From: Mesorhizobium liriopis
Lineage (GTDB): Bacteria > Pseudomonadota > Alphaproteobacteria > Rhizobiales > Rhizobiaceae
Direction of reading: 5' to 3'
Length of the DNA: 64,000 nucleotides
Assembly (NCBI RefSeq): GCF_024053505.1
Contig: NZ_JAMXQS010000006.1
Span: 310,001 to 374,000, forward strand
A model generated the notes under the pieces. It searched no databases and was not told where the DNA came from. It saw only the letters and a program-made list of their open reading frames with translations. The position numbers and the translations under genes were made by a program. Shown piece by piece: positions 47,951 through 56,767 of the stretch. The number at the start of each line of letters is the position of its first letter. Position 1 is the first letter of the stretch.

Positions 47951-50026
47951 ATGAAACCGGAACAAGCAGATCTGTCTTCGGAAGCGGAGCGTCCTCGAGA
48001 CGACGACATCGCTGACGATGTGGCGGGATTCCTGCCCGGCGATGAAACCGATGAGGACGAGGGATCCGACGCTGAACCGGCACCCCTCGCGGAGGGCCCG
48101 GAACTGGCTTTCACTGCAATCGACTGGACGCCCGATGCCGGCGATATCGAAGGCAAGATGGGGGCGGAGGTCATCCAGACGCTGGTCAAGCGCCTGCCGA
48201 ACTCGCCCGGCGTTTATCGCATGCTCAACAGTGCAGGCGATGCGCTTTATGTCGGCAAGGCGAAGAGCCTTAAGAAGCGCGTGACGAGCTATGCGCAGGG
48301 GCGGTTCCACAACAACCGCCTCGCGCGCATGGTGCGTGAAACGGCGACCATGGAGTTCGTGGTCACCCGCACCGAGACCGAAGCGCTCCTGCTCGAAGCG
48401 AATCTTATCAAGCGCTTCCGTCCGCGCTTCAATGTGTTGATGCGGGACGACAAGTCGTTCCCCTATATCCTGCTCAACCGCGATCACCGCGCCCCAGGCA
48501 TCTTCAAGCATCGCGGCGCGCGGTCGCGCAAAGGCGACTATTTCGGACCGTTCGCCAGTGCAGGCGCGGTCGGCCGCGCGATCAATTCGCTGCAGCGCGC
48601 ATTCCTCCTGCGCACCTGCGCTGACTCCGTGTTTGAAAGTCGCACGCGGCCTTGCCTGCTCTTCCAGATCAAGCGCTGCTCGGGCCCTTGCACGAACGAG
48701 ATTTCAGTGGACGACTACGCGACGCTTGTCGGCGAGGCGAAGGATTTCCTCGCCGGACGCAGCCAGAAGGTGAAGGGTGAGATCGCCGCAGCGATGCAGG
48801 TCGCCGCGTCCGATCTCGATTTCGAGCGCGCCGCCGTTTTGCGCGACCGCCTTTCCGCCCTCGCCCATGTGCAGAGCCATCAGGGCATCAACGCGCAGAC
48901 CGTGGAGGAAGCGGACGTCTTCGCCATTCACGAGGAAGGCGGACAGTTCTGCATTCAGGTGTTCTTCTTCCGCACCGGCCAGAATTGGGGCAATCGCGCC
49001 TATTTCCCGAAGGCCGACCCATCCGTCGAGCCGGAGGAGGTGTTGGGTTCGTTCATCGCGCAGTTCTACGACGACAAGCCCTGCCCGCGTACGATCCTGC
49101 TTTCACTGGCCATCCCCGAGACCGATCTGCTTGCCGAAGCCTTGAGCGAGCGTATGGGCTATCGCATCGCGTTTTCCGTGCCGCAACGCGGCGAGAAGAA
49201 GGAACTGGTCGAACACGCGCTTCACAACGCGCGCGAAGCGTTGGGGCGCAAGCTTGCCGAGACGTCCACCCAGACGCGTCTGCTGAAAGGCTTCGCGGAA
49301 ACCTTCGGCCTCGAACACCCGCCGCGCCGCATCGAAGTTTACGATAACTCGCACATCATGGGCACGAGCCCGGTCGGGGCGATGATCGTGGCGGGCGCGG
49401 ACGGGTTCGTGAAAAACCAGTATCGCAAGTTCAACATCCGCTCGACCGACCTGACGCCCGGCGACGATTTCGGCATGATGCGCGAGGTCATGACGCGGCG
49501 CTTCTCGCGGCTCAAAAAGGAAAACGCCGAGGGCCCGTCGCTCGATCATGAAGCGGAACAGACGACCTTTCCCGCCTGGCCGGATGTTATCCTGATCGAC
49601 GGCGGCCAGGGCCAGATGTCGGCTGTGCGCGAAATCCTCAAGGAACTCGATGTGGAGGATAAGGTGATCGCCATCGGCGTCGCCAAGGGCGTCGATCGCG
49701 ATGCTGGCCGCGAGCGGTTCTTCGTGAAGGGCAAGGAGTCCTTCACGCTGCCGGTGCGCGACCCCGTGCTTTATTTCGTCCAGCGCATGCGCGACGAGGC
49801 GCACCGTTTCGCCATCGGCGCGCACCGCGCGAGGCGCTCCAAGCAGTTCGTCAAGAACCCGCTCGACGAGATCACAGGTGTCGGCCCAACGCGCAAACGC
49901 GCGCTGCTGCACCATTTCGGCAGCGCGAAGGCTGTGGGCCGTGCCGGAATCGAGGACCTCATGGCGGTGGAGGGCATCTCCGCCTCGACCGCGAGACTCG
50001 TTTATAACCATTTTCACGAGAACTAG
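47951..50026 (+). CDS. uvrC: Excinuclease ABC subunit C
   Basis: A 691-residue protein from ATG 47951 (47933 possible). About 50 acidic residues precede the GIY-YIG nuclease domain: [20 protein letters not shown] at about 83-102. A UVR motif follows near 285-315, then an RNase H-like domain ([17 protein letters not shown] near 460-480) and C-terminal HhH ([17 protein letters not shown] near 635-652). It cuts both sides of bulky lesions with UvrA and UvrB. The acidic extension is typical of rhizobia. Confidence 0.95.
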   Translation: MKPEQADLSSEAERPRDDDIADDVAGFLPGDETDEDEGSDAEPAPLAEGPELAFTAIDWTPDAGDIEGKMGAEVIQTLVKRLPNSPGVYRMLNSAGDALYVGKAKSLKKRVTSYAQGRFHNNRLARMVRETATMEFVVTRTETEALLLEANLIKRFRPRFNVLMRDDKSFPYILLNRDHRAPGIFKHRGARSRKGDYFGPFASAGAVGRAINSLQRAFLLRTCADSVFESRTRPCLLFQIKRCSGPCTNEISVDDYATLVGEAKDFLAGRSQKVKGEIAAAMQVAASDLDFERAAVLRDRLSALAHVQSHQGINAQTVEEADVFAIHEEGGQFCIQVFFFRTGQNWGNRAYFPKADPSVEPEEVLGSFIAQFYDDKPCPRTILLSLAIPETDLLAEALSERMGYRIAFSVPQRGEKKELVEHALHNAREALGRKLAETSTQTRLLKGFAETFGLEHPPRRIEVYDNSHIMGTSPVGAMIVAGADGFVKNQYRKFNIRSTDLTPGDDFGMMREVMTRRFSRLKKENAEGPSLDHEAEQTTFPAWPDVILIDGGQGQMSAVREILKELDVEDKVIAIGVAKGVDRDAGRERFFVKGKESFTLPVRDPVLYFVQRMRDEAHRFAIGAHRARRSKQFVKNPLDEITGVGPTRKRALLHHFGSAKAVGRAGIEDLMAVEGISASTARLVYNHFHEN

Positions 50027-50171
50027 AGGACTTACGCCGGCTACTGTTCGGACAGCCTTGCATTCGCCGTGATTCAGGGTTTCATTCCCCTGCCATAATA
50101 ATTCGGCAGAATTCTCTCTTGCGCGATGTCGGGACCGTGCGTGAAAGAAGGCGCTAACAGGAACCAGTGAA

Positions 50172-50798
50172 GTGACCACCCAGGACATGCCATTGCCCAG
50201 ACAGTCCCGCGGCGGCCAAGCCTTCAACCTGCCCAACCTGCTCACTTACGCACGTATCCTTGCCGTGCCTCTGATCGTGCTTTGCTTCTTCGTGGAAGGC
50301 AGGCTGCAGTCGAGCGACTTCGCGCGCTGGTGCGCGGTAACGATCTTTGCCGTGGCAAGCATCACCGACTGGTTCGACGGCTATCTCGCCCGCGCCTGGA
50401 AGCAGACCTCGAATATCGGCCGCATGCTCGACCCGATCGCCGACAAGCTCTTGGTCGCGACTTGCCTTCTGCTGCTCGCCGCTGACACGGATCAGATCAT
50501 CGCAGGCTGGACGCTTTGGGCGGCCATCATCATCCTCTGCCGCGAAGTGCTCGTTTCGGGCCTGCGCGAATATCTCGCCGACCTCAAGGTCAGCGTGCCG
50601 GTGACGCGCCTTGCCAAGTGGAAGACGACAGCGCAGATGGTCGCGATCACGGTGCTGCTTGCCGGTCCGGCCTTGGACAAGATCGTGTCCTACGCTACTC
50701 AAACCGGGATCGTGCTTCTCTGGCTCTCGGCACTGCTCACGCTATATACGGGCTATGACTATTTCCGCGCAGGCCTCAAGCACATCGTCGACGAATAG
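50172..50798 (+). CDS. pgsA: CDP-diacylglycerol-glycerol-3-phosphate phosphatidyltransferase
   Basis: A 208-residue membrane enzyme for phosphatidylglycerol phosphate synthesis. The CDP-alcohol motif SITDWFDGYLARAWKQTSNIGRMLDPIADK occurs in parts (DWFDGYLARAW, then GRMLDPIADK) near residues 60-98. GTG at 50172 follows an AGGA; ATG at 50187 is possible. The 3' end overlaps the moaD start, as in many rhizobia. Confidence 0.9.
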   Translation: MTTQDMPLPRQSRGGQAFNLPNLLTYARILAVPLIVLCFFVEGRLQSSDFARWCAVTIFAVASITDWFDGYLARAWKQTSNIGRMLDPIADKLLVATCLLLLAADTDQIIAGWTLWAAIIILCREVLVSGLREYLADLKVSVPVTRLAKWKTTAQMVAITVLLAGPALDKIVSYATQTGIVLLWLSALLTLYTGYDYFRAGLKHIVDE

Positions 50799-51054
50799 AG
50801 CGGTCAAGCTGCGCTATTTTGCCTGGGTCCGTGAGCGGATCGGAATTTCCGAAGAGGTCATCGAATTGGACGAGGGCGTGGAGACGGTTCACGACCTACT
50901 CCACTGGCTCCCTACGCGCGGCGAAACCTATGCCGAAGCCTTGAAGCAACCGGATGTCATCCGGGTCGCCCTCGACCATCGCCATGCCGACCATGCTCAG
51001 CCGTTGGCACAGGCCAGCGAGATCGCGCTCTTTCCGCCGATGACGGGCGGATGA
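50755..51054 (+). CDS. moaD: Molybdopterin synthase small subunit
   Basis: A 99-residue protein ending in Gly-Gly (PPMTGG), the thiocarboxylated tail of MoaD. The core VKLRYFAWVRERIG begins about residue 17; no ATG/GTG lies closer, so ATG 50755, inside the end of pgsA by 44 bases, is used. It provides sulfur for molybdopterin synthesis with MoaE, overlapped by four bases. The gene supplies the cofactor of the oxidoreductase at 41967. Confidence 0.9.
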   Translation: MTISAQASSTSSTNRAVKLRYFAWVRERIGISEEVIELDEGVETVHDLLHWLPTRGETYAEALKQPDVIRVALDHRHADHAQPLAQASEIALFPPMTGG

Positions 51055-51512
51055 GCATCACGCCTTTCATTCGGGTCTCGGAGGAAGATTTCCACCTCGC
51101 GACGGAATCCTCGCGGTTGACCGCAGGACGCGTCGATATCGGTGCCGTCGTGACATTCACCGGGCTTTGCCGCGACGAAGGCGGCCACTTGTCCGCGCTC
51201 GAACTGGAGCATTACCCCGGTATGGCGGAGGAAGAGATCGGTCGCATTGCCAAGCAGGCCATCGAACGCTGGCCCCTTCTCGGTCTCACCGTCATTCATC
51301 GCTGCGGCAGGATCAGGCCGGGCGAGAATATCGTTCTGGTCGCGGCCGCCTCCGCGCATCGTCAGGCAGCATTCGATGCGGCCTCCTTTCTGATGGATTT
51401 CCTGAAAACCAGCGCGCCCTTCTGGAAGAAGGAGCACCTGAACGGCTCCGATGGCGCCTGGGTCGAGGCCAAGCAGAGCGACGATGCGGCCACATTGCGT
51501 TGGAAGCGGTAA
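51051..51512 (+). CDS. moaE: Molybdopterin synthase large subunit
   Basis: A 153-residue protein. GAVVTFTGLCRDEGG near residues 27-41, LELEHYPGMAEEEIGRIA, then VVAAASAHRQAAFDAA-type sequence (VLVAAASAHRQAAF) match MoaE, with the C-terminal PFWKKEHLNGSDGAWVEA segment. It converts precursor Z to molybdopterin with MoaD. Coupled to moaD by ATGA. Confidence 0.93.
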   Translation: MSITPFIRVSEEDFHLATESSRLTAGRVDIGAVVTFTGLCRDEGGHLSALELEHYPGMAEEEIGRIAKQAIERWPLLGLTVIHRCGRIRPGENIVLVAAASAHRQAAFDAASFLMDFLKTSAPFWKKEHLNGSDGAWVEAKQSDDAATLRWKR

Positions 51513-51614
51513 CGCAACGTTAGCCCAGACTGTAATCATCCAAGCGATTTAGCGAATCTGAAAAGTCCTGCGATCAACATTCAGCAATCGAACGAGTGTG
51601 ACGAGCAGCAGGCA

Positions 51615-53852
51615 GTGCCTCCTTTTCTGCAAGATGGATCGCAATGGGCAGCGCTCGCGCTGCCGCTGCTTTCGCTCGCATCGGGCGCAAGCTTGGCTGC
51701 CGCCGCTTTCTTCGCCCAGCGTTCACTGAAGGCACGGCGCGAACGGGACAGGCTCGATGCGCTGGTCAATCACCTCGGAGAGGGCGTTTATCGCGCGAGG
51801 CTCGATCGCACGATCATCAGCGCCAACAAGGCGCTGGTTGCGATGAACGGCTATCGCAGCGAAGCACAAATGCTTGATGCCCTGCGAAACAGTTCCGAGC
51901 AGTGGTACGTGGATCAGGCCAAGGGCGATGTCTTTTACGCCCGCCTGATGCGAGACGGCAGCGTTTCGGATTTCGTGGCCGAAACCTATCGGCACAAAAC
52001 CCGCCAGAAGATCTGGATAACGGAGTCTGCCCGCCTCGTGGTGCACGAGCGGACCGGCAAGCCGCTTTACTACGAGGGCTCGGTTCGCGATATCACCGAA
52101 ACCATGGCGCGGCTGACCCTGGAGGAACGCTTCCGCCGTTTGACGAGCGCACTTCCCGGCGTGTTGTTCCAGGTCGATGTGATGGACGACGGTACGGCCC
52201 ACTTCGGCTATCTCAGCCAGAGCATCTCGAAATTGACCGGCCATCCGCACCGCGCCCACATGGCCGATCCGCTTCTATTCAGAAGCCTCATCCACGCTGA
52301 CGATATCGAGCTCTACGACCGCTCGCGCGAAGCGGCCTTGGCCGAACGGCAGCCGTGGGAGGTCGAATGCCGGCTGACCGCGAAGGACGGGACCGAACGT
52401 TGGCTGCGCATCACGGCCAGTTCGCAGCGCCAAGGGGATGGCTTGACGTGGCGCGGCTACATGGCCGACGTCACGAGGCGCTGCCGGCAGGAAACAGAAA
52501 ACGCGCGGCTTGCCTTTTACGACCCGCTGACGCACTTGCCTAACCGCCGCAAATTCCTCGAGCGCATGGCCGCGGAAACGGGTTGCGCGGCAGGCGACGG
52601 GTTCGGTGCCCTGCTCTTTATCGATCTCGACAACTTCAAGGCGCTCAACGACACGCAAGGCCACGATGTCGGCGATGCCTATCTCGTGCAGGTGGCTGAA
52701 CGGCTCTCGGCCTGCGTCGGCGAAAGCGACATGATCGCGCGTCTCGGCGGCGACGAATTTGTGGTCGTCCTCGGCTCGAAGTTCAACGAGAGCGCGTTGG
52801 CGACGCGCGATGCCATCCTGCTCGGTCATCGGGTGCTCGACGCCGTGCAGAAGCAATTCGCGATCGGTCGCGTGCGCCATGTCGGATCGGCCAGCATCGG
52901 CCTGGTCGTCTTCGACCGGCAGGAAAAGCGGGTCGACGAAGTGCTCAAGCGTGCCGATCTTGCCATGTATCAGGCGAAGGCTGCGGGCCGGAATCGGCTG
53001 GCGCTGTTCGATCCGGCCTCGATGGAGCGCGAGGCGGACCGCTTCAAGCTGACGGCTGAGCTGCGGACTGCCATCGATCAGAAGGCTTTCTCGCTGCATT
53101 TCCAGCCGGTTCTCGACGATGAGCGCATCATCATCGGTGCGGAGGCGCTGCTGCGATGGGATCACCCGACGCGCGGCACGATCCTGCCGCCGCAGTTTCT
53201 CCAATTGGCCGACGAAGGCGGGCTGGGCGCGGAGCTTTCGGCGATGGTGGTCGAACAGGGCATCGCCACGCTCGCTTCATGGCAGCGCGACCCGGAACTG
53301 CGCAATCTTCGGCTGGCTCTGAAGATGAACGCCCGGGCATTCGCCGATGCCGGCTTCGTCGCCGCGTTGCACCGCTCGCTGCGCCATCACGAGGTCGATG
53401 CACGCAAACTGGTCTTCGAGCTGACGGAAACGGTTCTCGCCTGCCAGACGAGCGCTGCCATCGAGCGGATGAACCAGGTCAAGGAAATCGGGATCAATCT
53501 CGCGCTGGACGATTTCGGGACCGGCTCGGCCTCGATCCTTCAGCTCAAGCAACTGCCGATCGACTTCATCAAGATCGACGGCAGTTTCGTGGCGGATATC
53601 GAAAAGAGCGACGGGGACCGGTCACTCGTCAAAACCATTCTCGCCATGGCGCGCACGCTGAAGGTGAAGACGGTCGCGGAGCATGTCGAGAATCCCAAGC
53701 AGGAAGCTTTCCTCCGCGCGTTCGGTTGCGACTTCTTCCAAGGCTACCTCTACGCGCCGCCCATGACGCCGCGGGTCTTCGAGGATTTCGTGCGGCATGG
53801 CCGCGATCTGCGCCCCGCGCCATTCAACGCGGGGCGGCTGGGATCGGTTTGA
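51615..53852 (+). CDS. GGDEF-EAL (c-di-GMP turnover) protein with PAS domains
   Basis: A 745-residue protein. It begins with a short membrane-like segment (ALALPLLSLASGASLAAAAFF, about 13-33), then a coiled linker and two PAS-like domains (about 45-165 and 165-290). The GGDEF motif is intact in RLGGDEFVVV at about 374-383, and EAL is intact as GAEALLRWDHPTRG near 507-520, with LALDDFGTGSAS near 633 and FVADIE later. Both cyclase and phosphodiesterase active sites are present. It may bind a signal via PAS and change c-di-GMP levels. The start is GTG 51615. Confidence 0.92.
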   Translation: MPPFLQDGSQWAALALPLLSLASGASLAAAAFFAQRSLKARRERDRLDALVNHLGEGVYRARLDRTIISANKALVAMNGYRSEAQMLDALRNSSEQWYVDQAKGDVFYARLMRDGSVSDFVAETYRHKTRQKIWITESARLVVHERTGKPLYYEGSVRDITETMARLTLEERFRRLTSALPGVLFQVDVMDDGTAHFGYLSQSISKLTGHPHRAHMADPLLFRSLIHADDIELYDRSREAALAERQPWEVECRLTAKDGTERWLRITASSQRQGDGLTWRGYMADVTRRCRQETENARLAFYDPLTHLPNRRKFLERMAAETGCAAGDGFGALLFIDLDNFKALNDTQGHDVGDAYLVQVAERLSACVGESDMIARLGGDEFVVVLGSKFNESALATRDAILLGHRVLDAVQKQFAIGRVRHVGSASIGLVVFDRQEKRVDEVLKRADLAMYQAKAAGRNRLALFDPASMEREADRFKLTAELRTAIDQKAFSLHFQPVLDDERIIIGAEALLRWDHPTRGTILPPQFLQLADEGGLGAELSAMVVEQGIATLASWQRDPELRNLRLALKMNARAFADAGFVAALHRSLRHHEVDARKLVFELTETVLACQTSAAIERMNQVKEIGINLALDDFGTGSASILQLKQLPIDFIKIDGSFVADIEKSDGDRSLVKTILAMARTLKVKTVAEHVENPKQEAFLRAFGCDFFQGYLYAPPMTPRVFEDFVRHGRDLRPAPFNAGRLGSV

Positions 53853-53855
53853 GCG

Positions 53856-54278
53856 TCAGCCGACGATTTCGGTCTGCGAGAACCAGTAGGCGATTTCCTC
53901 GCGCGCGGTCTCGGGCGCATCCGAACCGTGCACCGAGTTCTCGCCGATGGAAACGGCATGTACCTTGCGGATGGTGCCTTCAGCCGCATTCGCAGGGTTG
54001 GTGGCGCCCATCACTTCGCGGTTCTTGAGGATCGCGTTCTCGCCTTCGAGAACCTGCACGATCGTCGGACCCGACGACATGGACTCGACCAGTTCCTCGA
54101 AGAACGGACGGCCCTTGTGAACGGCGTAGAAGCCCTCGGCCTCGCGGCGGCTCATCCAGACGCGGCGGCTGGCGACGACGCGCAGGCCGGCTTCCTCGAG
54201 CATGGCCGTGATGGCGCCCGTCAGGTTGCGGCGCGTCGCGTCCGGCTTGATCATCGAGAAAGTGCGTTCAATCGCCAT
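53856..54278 (-). CDS. ndk: Nucleoside diphosphate kinase
   Basis: A 140-residue protein, [19 protein letters not shown], with the active site [20 protein letters not shown] (His117). It transfers phosphate between NTPs and NDPs. Length and motif match Ndk. Converges tightly on the GGDEF-EAL gene. Confidence 0.95.
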   Translation of the reverse strand: MAIERTFSMIKPDATRRNLTGAITAMLEEAGLRVVASRRVWMSRREAEGFYAVHKGRPFFEELVESMSSGPTIVQVLEGENAILKNREVMGATNPANAAEGTIRKVHAVSIGENSVHGSDAPETAREEIAYWFSQTEIVG

Positions 54279-54363
54279 GGGGCATCCTTTGCGTGGGAAA
54301 CGGTAAAGAGGGACGTTCGGCCGGCTCTATAGGCAAGCCCCCGTCCCTTGCCAAGGGCATGGC

Positions 54364-55056
54364 TCAAGCTGCGGCGGGAATGGAAGCGCCGAGGCCGTCG
54401 TGAAGCGCGAGACAACGCTCGAACCAGTCCGCTATCGGATCGCCGTCTTCCAAGAGCTGGTAGGATGTCACGACACGCGCCCACTGCAGCGCGCCGAAGA
54501 CGATATAGTCCGGAAAAAGCGGGCCCTCGCCGCCAATCCAAGGCTGGTATTTCAGCATGCTGCGCAGCGGCTCCAGCGAAGCTCGGAATGCAGCCAGCCC
54601 GGCATCGCGGCCTGCCACGACCTCCTCCAGCGATCTGCCGAGCTTGGCTTCCCGGTCCGGCCTGAACCATGCCTTGTTGTCCTGGTCCTGCATCTCGAAA
54701 ATATCGAGAACGGCGGCTTTCGTGACGAATGGATGGACCGTCAGTTGCGACCAGCGCTCAATGAAACGCGCCATCGCCTCCCCACCCTGCCCGCCGAACA
54801 GGCTGGGCCGGTCGGGATAGGTTTGGTCGAGATAGAGGGCGATGGTGAAACTATCGATGACCTTGCTGTCGCCGTCACGAATGACCGGAACGGTCTTTGA
54901 TATCCCGCCCTCGACCTTGGCAATCTCAAGAAAACGCGTCGGCACACGCTGGAAGTCGAGCCCCTTATGCGCCAACGCCATGGCGACCTTCCAGCAATGC
55001 GGGCTGTAGGGCCGGCCAGCATCGGCCCCGACGAGATCGTAGAGCAGGATCGTCAC
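54364..55056 (-). CDS. Glutathione S-transferase family protein
   Basis: A 230-residue protein: thioredoxin-like N-terminus (ILLYDLVGADAGRPYSPHCWKVAMALA), then a KTVPVIRDGDSKVIDSFTIALYLD region (G-site), and a helical C-terminal domain. The SPHCWK part is a Cys-containing site typical of Ser/Cys-type GSTs. Substrate unknown. Divergent from the DinB-type gene. Confidence 0.88.
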   Translation of the reverse strand: MTILLYDLVGADAGRPYSPHCWKVAMALAHKGLDFQRVPTRFLEIAKVEGGISKTVPVIRDGDSKVIDSFTIALYLDQTYPDRPSLFGGQGGEAMARFIERWSQLTVHPFVTKAAVLDIFEMQDQDNKAWFRPDREAKLGRSLEEVVAGRDAGLAAFRASLEPLRSMLKYQPWIGGEGPLFPDYIVFGALQWARVVTSYQLLEDGDPIADWFERCLALHDGLGASIPAAA

Positions 55057-55113
55057 TGGTAGCTTACCTATCGCAGGTGTTAGGAGCCGCCATCCTTGTC
55101 ATGTGGAGCGCTG

Positions 55114-55629
55114 ATGTCCAAACGACATTTTCTGATGATGGCTGCCTATAACCGCTGGGCGAATTATCGTGTTTATACTGCAGCTGAAGCTCTGTCCGAA
55201 GAAGAGTGGCGGCGCGACACGGGCGTCTTCTTCGGATCGCTGATGGGAACGTTGAACCACATCCTTGTCGCGGACCGGATTTGGCTGCATCGCTTCACGC
55301 GCGAAGGGGCCGCTCCCACGGCCCTTGACGCCATCCTCCATCCCGACCTTGCGAGCCTCAGGCAAGCGCGGGAAAAAGAGGATGCACGGATCATCGAATG
55401 GATCGGCGCGCTGTCGGACGCCGAGATCGCAGGTCGCTTCACCTACACGACCATCAGCGACATGCGCACGATCTCCCAGCGGCTGGAACCGGCGCTGGCG
55501 CATCTCTTCAATCACCAGACGCATCATCGCGGGCAGGCGCACGCGGCTTTGACGAGACTTGGCCGCCCCTCAATCGGGCTCGACCTCATTGCGTTCCTCA
55601 GAACAGAAGACGGACGGGCCTTCGCTTGA
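55114..55629 (+). CDS. DinB/YfiT-family protein
   Basis: A 171-residue four-helix bundle protein from ATG 55114, with GGAG six bases before. The three His expected for metal binding are seen: NHILVADRIWLHRF (His near 50) and HLFNHQTHHRGQAH (about 130-143). DinB-type proteins often act in thiol-dependent transfer or stress; the substrate is unknown. No signal peptide. Confidence 0.85.
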   Translation: MSKRHFLMMAAYNRWANYRVYTAAEALSEEEWRRDTGVFFGSLMGTLNHILVADRIWLHRFTREGAAPTALDAILHPDLASLRQAREKEDARIIEWIGALSDAEIAGRFTYTTISDMRTISQRLEPALAHLFNHQTHHRGQAHAALTRLGRPSIGLDLIAFLRTEDGRAFA

Positions 55630-55797
55630 AAGATAGCGAGATTCTTAAATACTTACATAAATTCATTTAACTATGGTATTTATTGCTCTCTTTTTCGTGA
55701 TCAAGTCACTTTGAAACTAACCCTCCTAGTATTTCGTATTTAGCTATCGAGAACTACATGAAGTACTTCTCGCAGCGCAGCATGGAGGAACAAGTCG

Positions 55798-56670
55798 ATG
55801 GCGGCCACCTGGTCCAAACTTGCCACTGCTTTTGCATGTGGCACACTCATTGCAAGCATACCCCTGACATCTTTTGCAGAAAGCCAAGCTGGTGCCAGCG
55901 GCGGCCGTAGCGGTGGCGGCGTGAGCGCTGGCGTCGGCGGCAACGGTCGTGGCGGCTTGGGCGTTGGCGTATCCGTCGGAGGCATCGGTGTCGGTGCATC
56001 GATCGGTGGCGGACAAGGTCTGAATGCCGGTGTCGGCGCTAGTGTAGGCGGCGCTAGTGGCGTCAATGCAGGCATCGGCGCTTCCGTCGGCGGCTCGAAC
56101 GGAACGGGTGCCGGCGTCGGTGCCTCTGTGGGCGGCAGCGGCGGCGTCAATGCCGGTGTCGGCGCCTCCGTCGGCGGTTCACGCGGTACGAGCGCCGGTG
56201 TTGGTGCATCCGTCGGCGGCTCCAGCGGTGTCAATGCCGGTGTTGGTGCGAATGTCGGCGGCGGTCGCGGTGTCGGCGCCGGCGTCGGTGCCAGCGTCGG
56301 CGGAAGCAGCGGTGTGAATGCGGGGGTCGGCGCGTCGGTCGGCGGGGGGCGGGGCATCTCGCTCGGCGCACTCTTGGGCATCGGCGGTCGCAACGGCGGT
56401 ACTGGCACTGGTGGGACTGGCGGAACCGGTGGAACTGGCGGAAACGGCACCGGTGGAGCCGGTGGCAATTCTGGCTCCGGTACCGGCGTCGGCACGGGTC
56501 AGAATAGTGTTGGCGACCGTGGCACGAGCCGCTCGCGATCGTTCGCTTTCAGCAACGAGAACGGCCGCACCAACGCCACCAAGATGAAGAAGCGCTGCGC
56601 GGATATCATGGCCGATCCCGGCTCCTTCGATAGCGCACTTGTCGGGCTCTGCGCTGCAGCCGGGCGCTGA
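55798..56670 (+). CDS. Secreted glycine-rich tandem-repeat protein
   Basis: A 290-residue protein from ATG 55798 with GGAGGAA upstream. Residues 1-28 form a signal peptide. About residues 35-205 are Gly/Val/Ala/Ser-rich near 14-residue repeats such as SSGVNAGVGASVGG, several times. A Gly/Thr linker (TGGTGGTGGTGG-type) follows, then a folded C-terminal part with KMKKRCADIMADPGSFDSALV and two Cys. The repeats predict a beta-helical or elastic structure, perhaps a surface or matrix protein. The function is unknown. Confidence 0.8.
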   Translation: MAATWSKLATAFACGTLIASIPLTSFAESQAGASGGRSGGGVSAGVGGNGRGGLGVGVSVGGIGVGASIGGGQGLNAGVGASVGGASGVNAGIGASVGGSNGTGAGVGASVGGSGGVNAGVGASVGGSRGTSAGVGASVGGSSGVNAGVGANVGGGRGVGAGVGASVGGSSGVNAGVGASVGGGRGISLGALLGIGGRNGGTGTGGTGGTGGTGGNGTGGAGGNSGSGTGVGTGQNSVGDRGTSRSRSFAFSNENGRTNATKMKKRCADIMADPGSFDSALVGLCAAAGR

Positions 56671-56688
56671 TATCAACATCAACAGAGA

Positions 56689-56715
56689 GGCCCGCTCACC
56701 CAGCGGGCCTTTTTC
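56689..56715 (+). terminator. Rho-independent terminator
   Basis: GGCCCGCT at 56689-56696, loop of about five bases, AGCGGGCC at 56702-56709, then TTTTTC. It lies 18 bases after the glycine-rich gene stop. Confidence 0.92.
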
Positions 56716-56767
56716 TTTGTCGGCACGCATACTTGCGCGGTCGGCCTGGGCCGGTGCAAAAGCGGCC

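Noticed and set aside
55740-56495. A 251-residue proline-rich frame (PPVPPVPP-type) on the minus strand
   Set aside because: It is the reverse complement of the glycine/valine/alanine repeats of the real plus-strand gene and has no ribosome site or signal; a compositional shadow.
56639-56767. N-terminal extension of the ABC-F protein
   Set aside because: The extension reads through the rho-independent terminator of the preceding gene and lacks a ribosome site.
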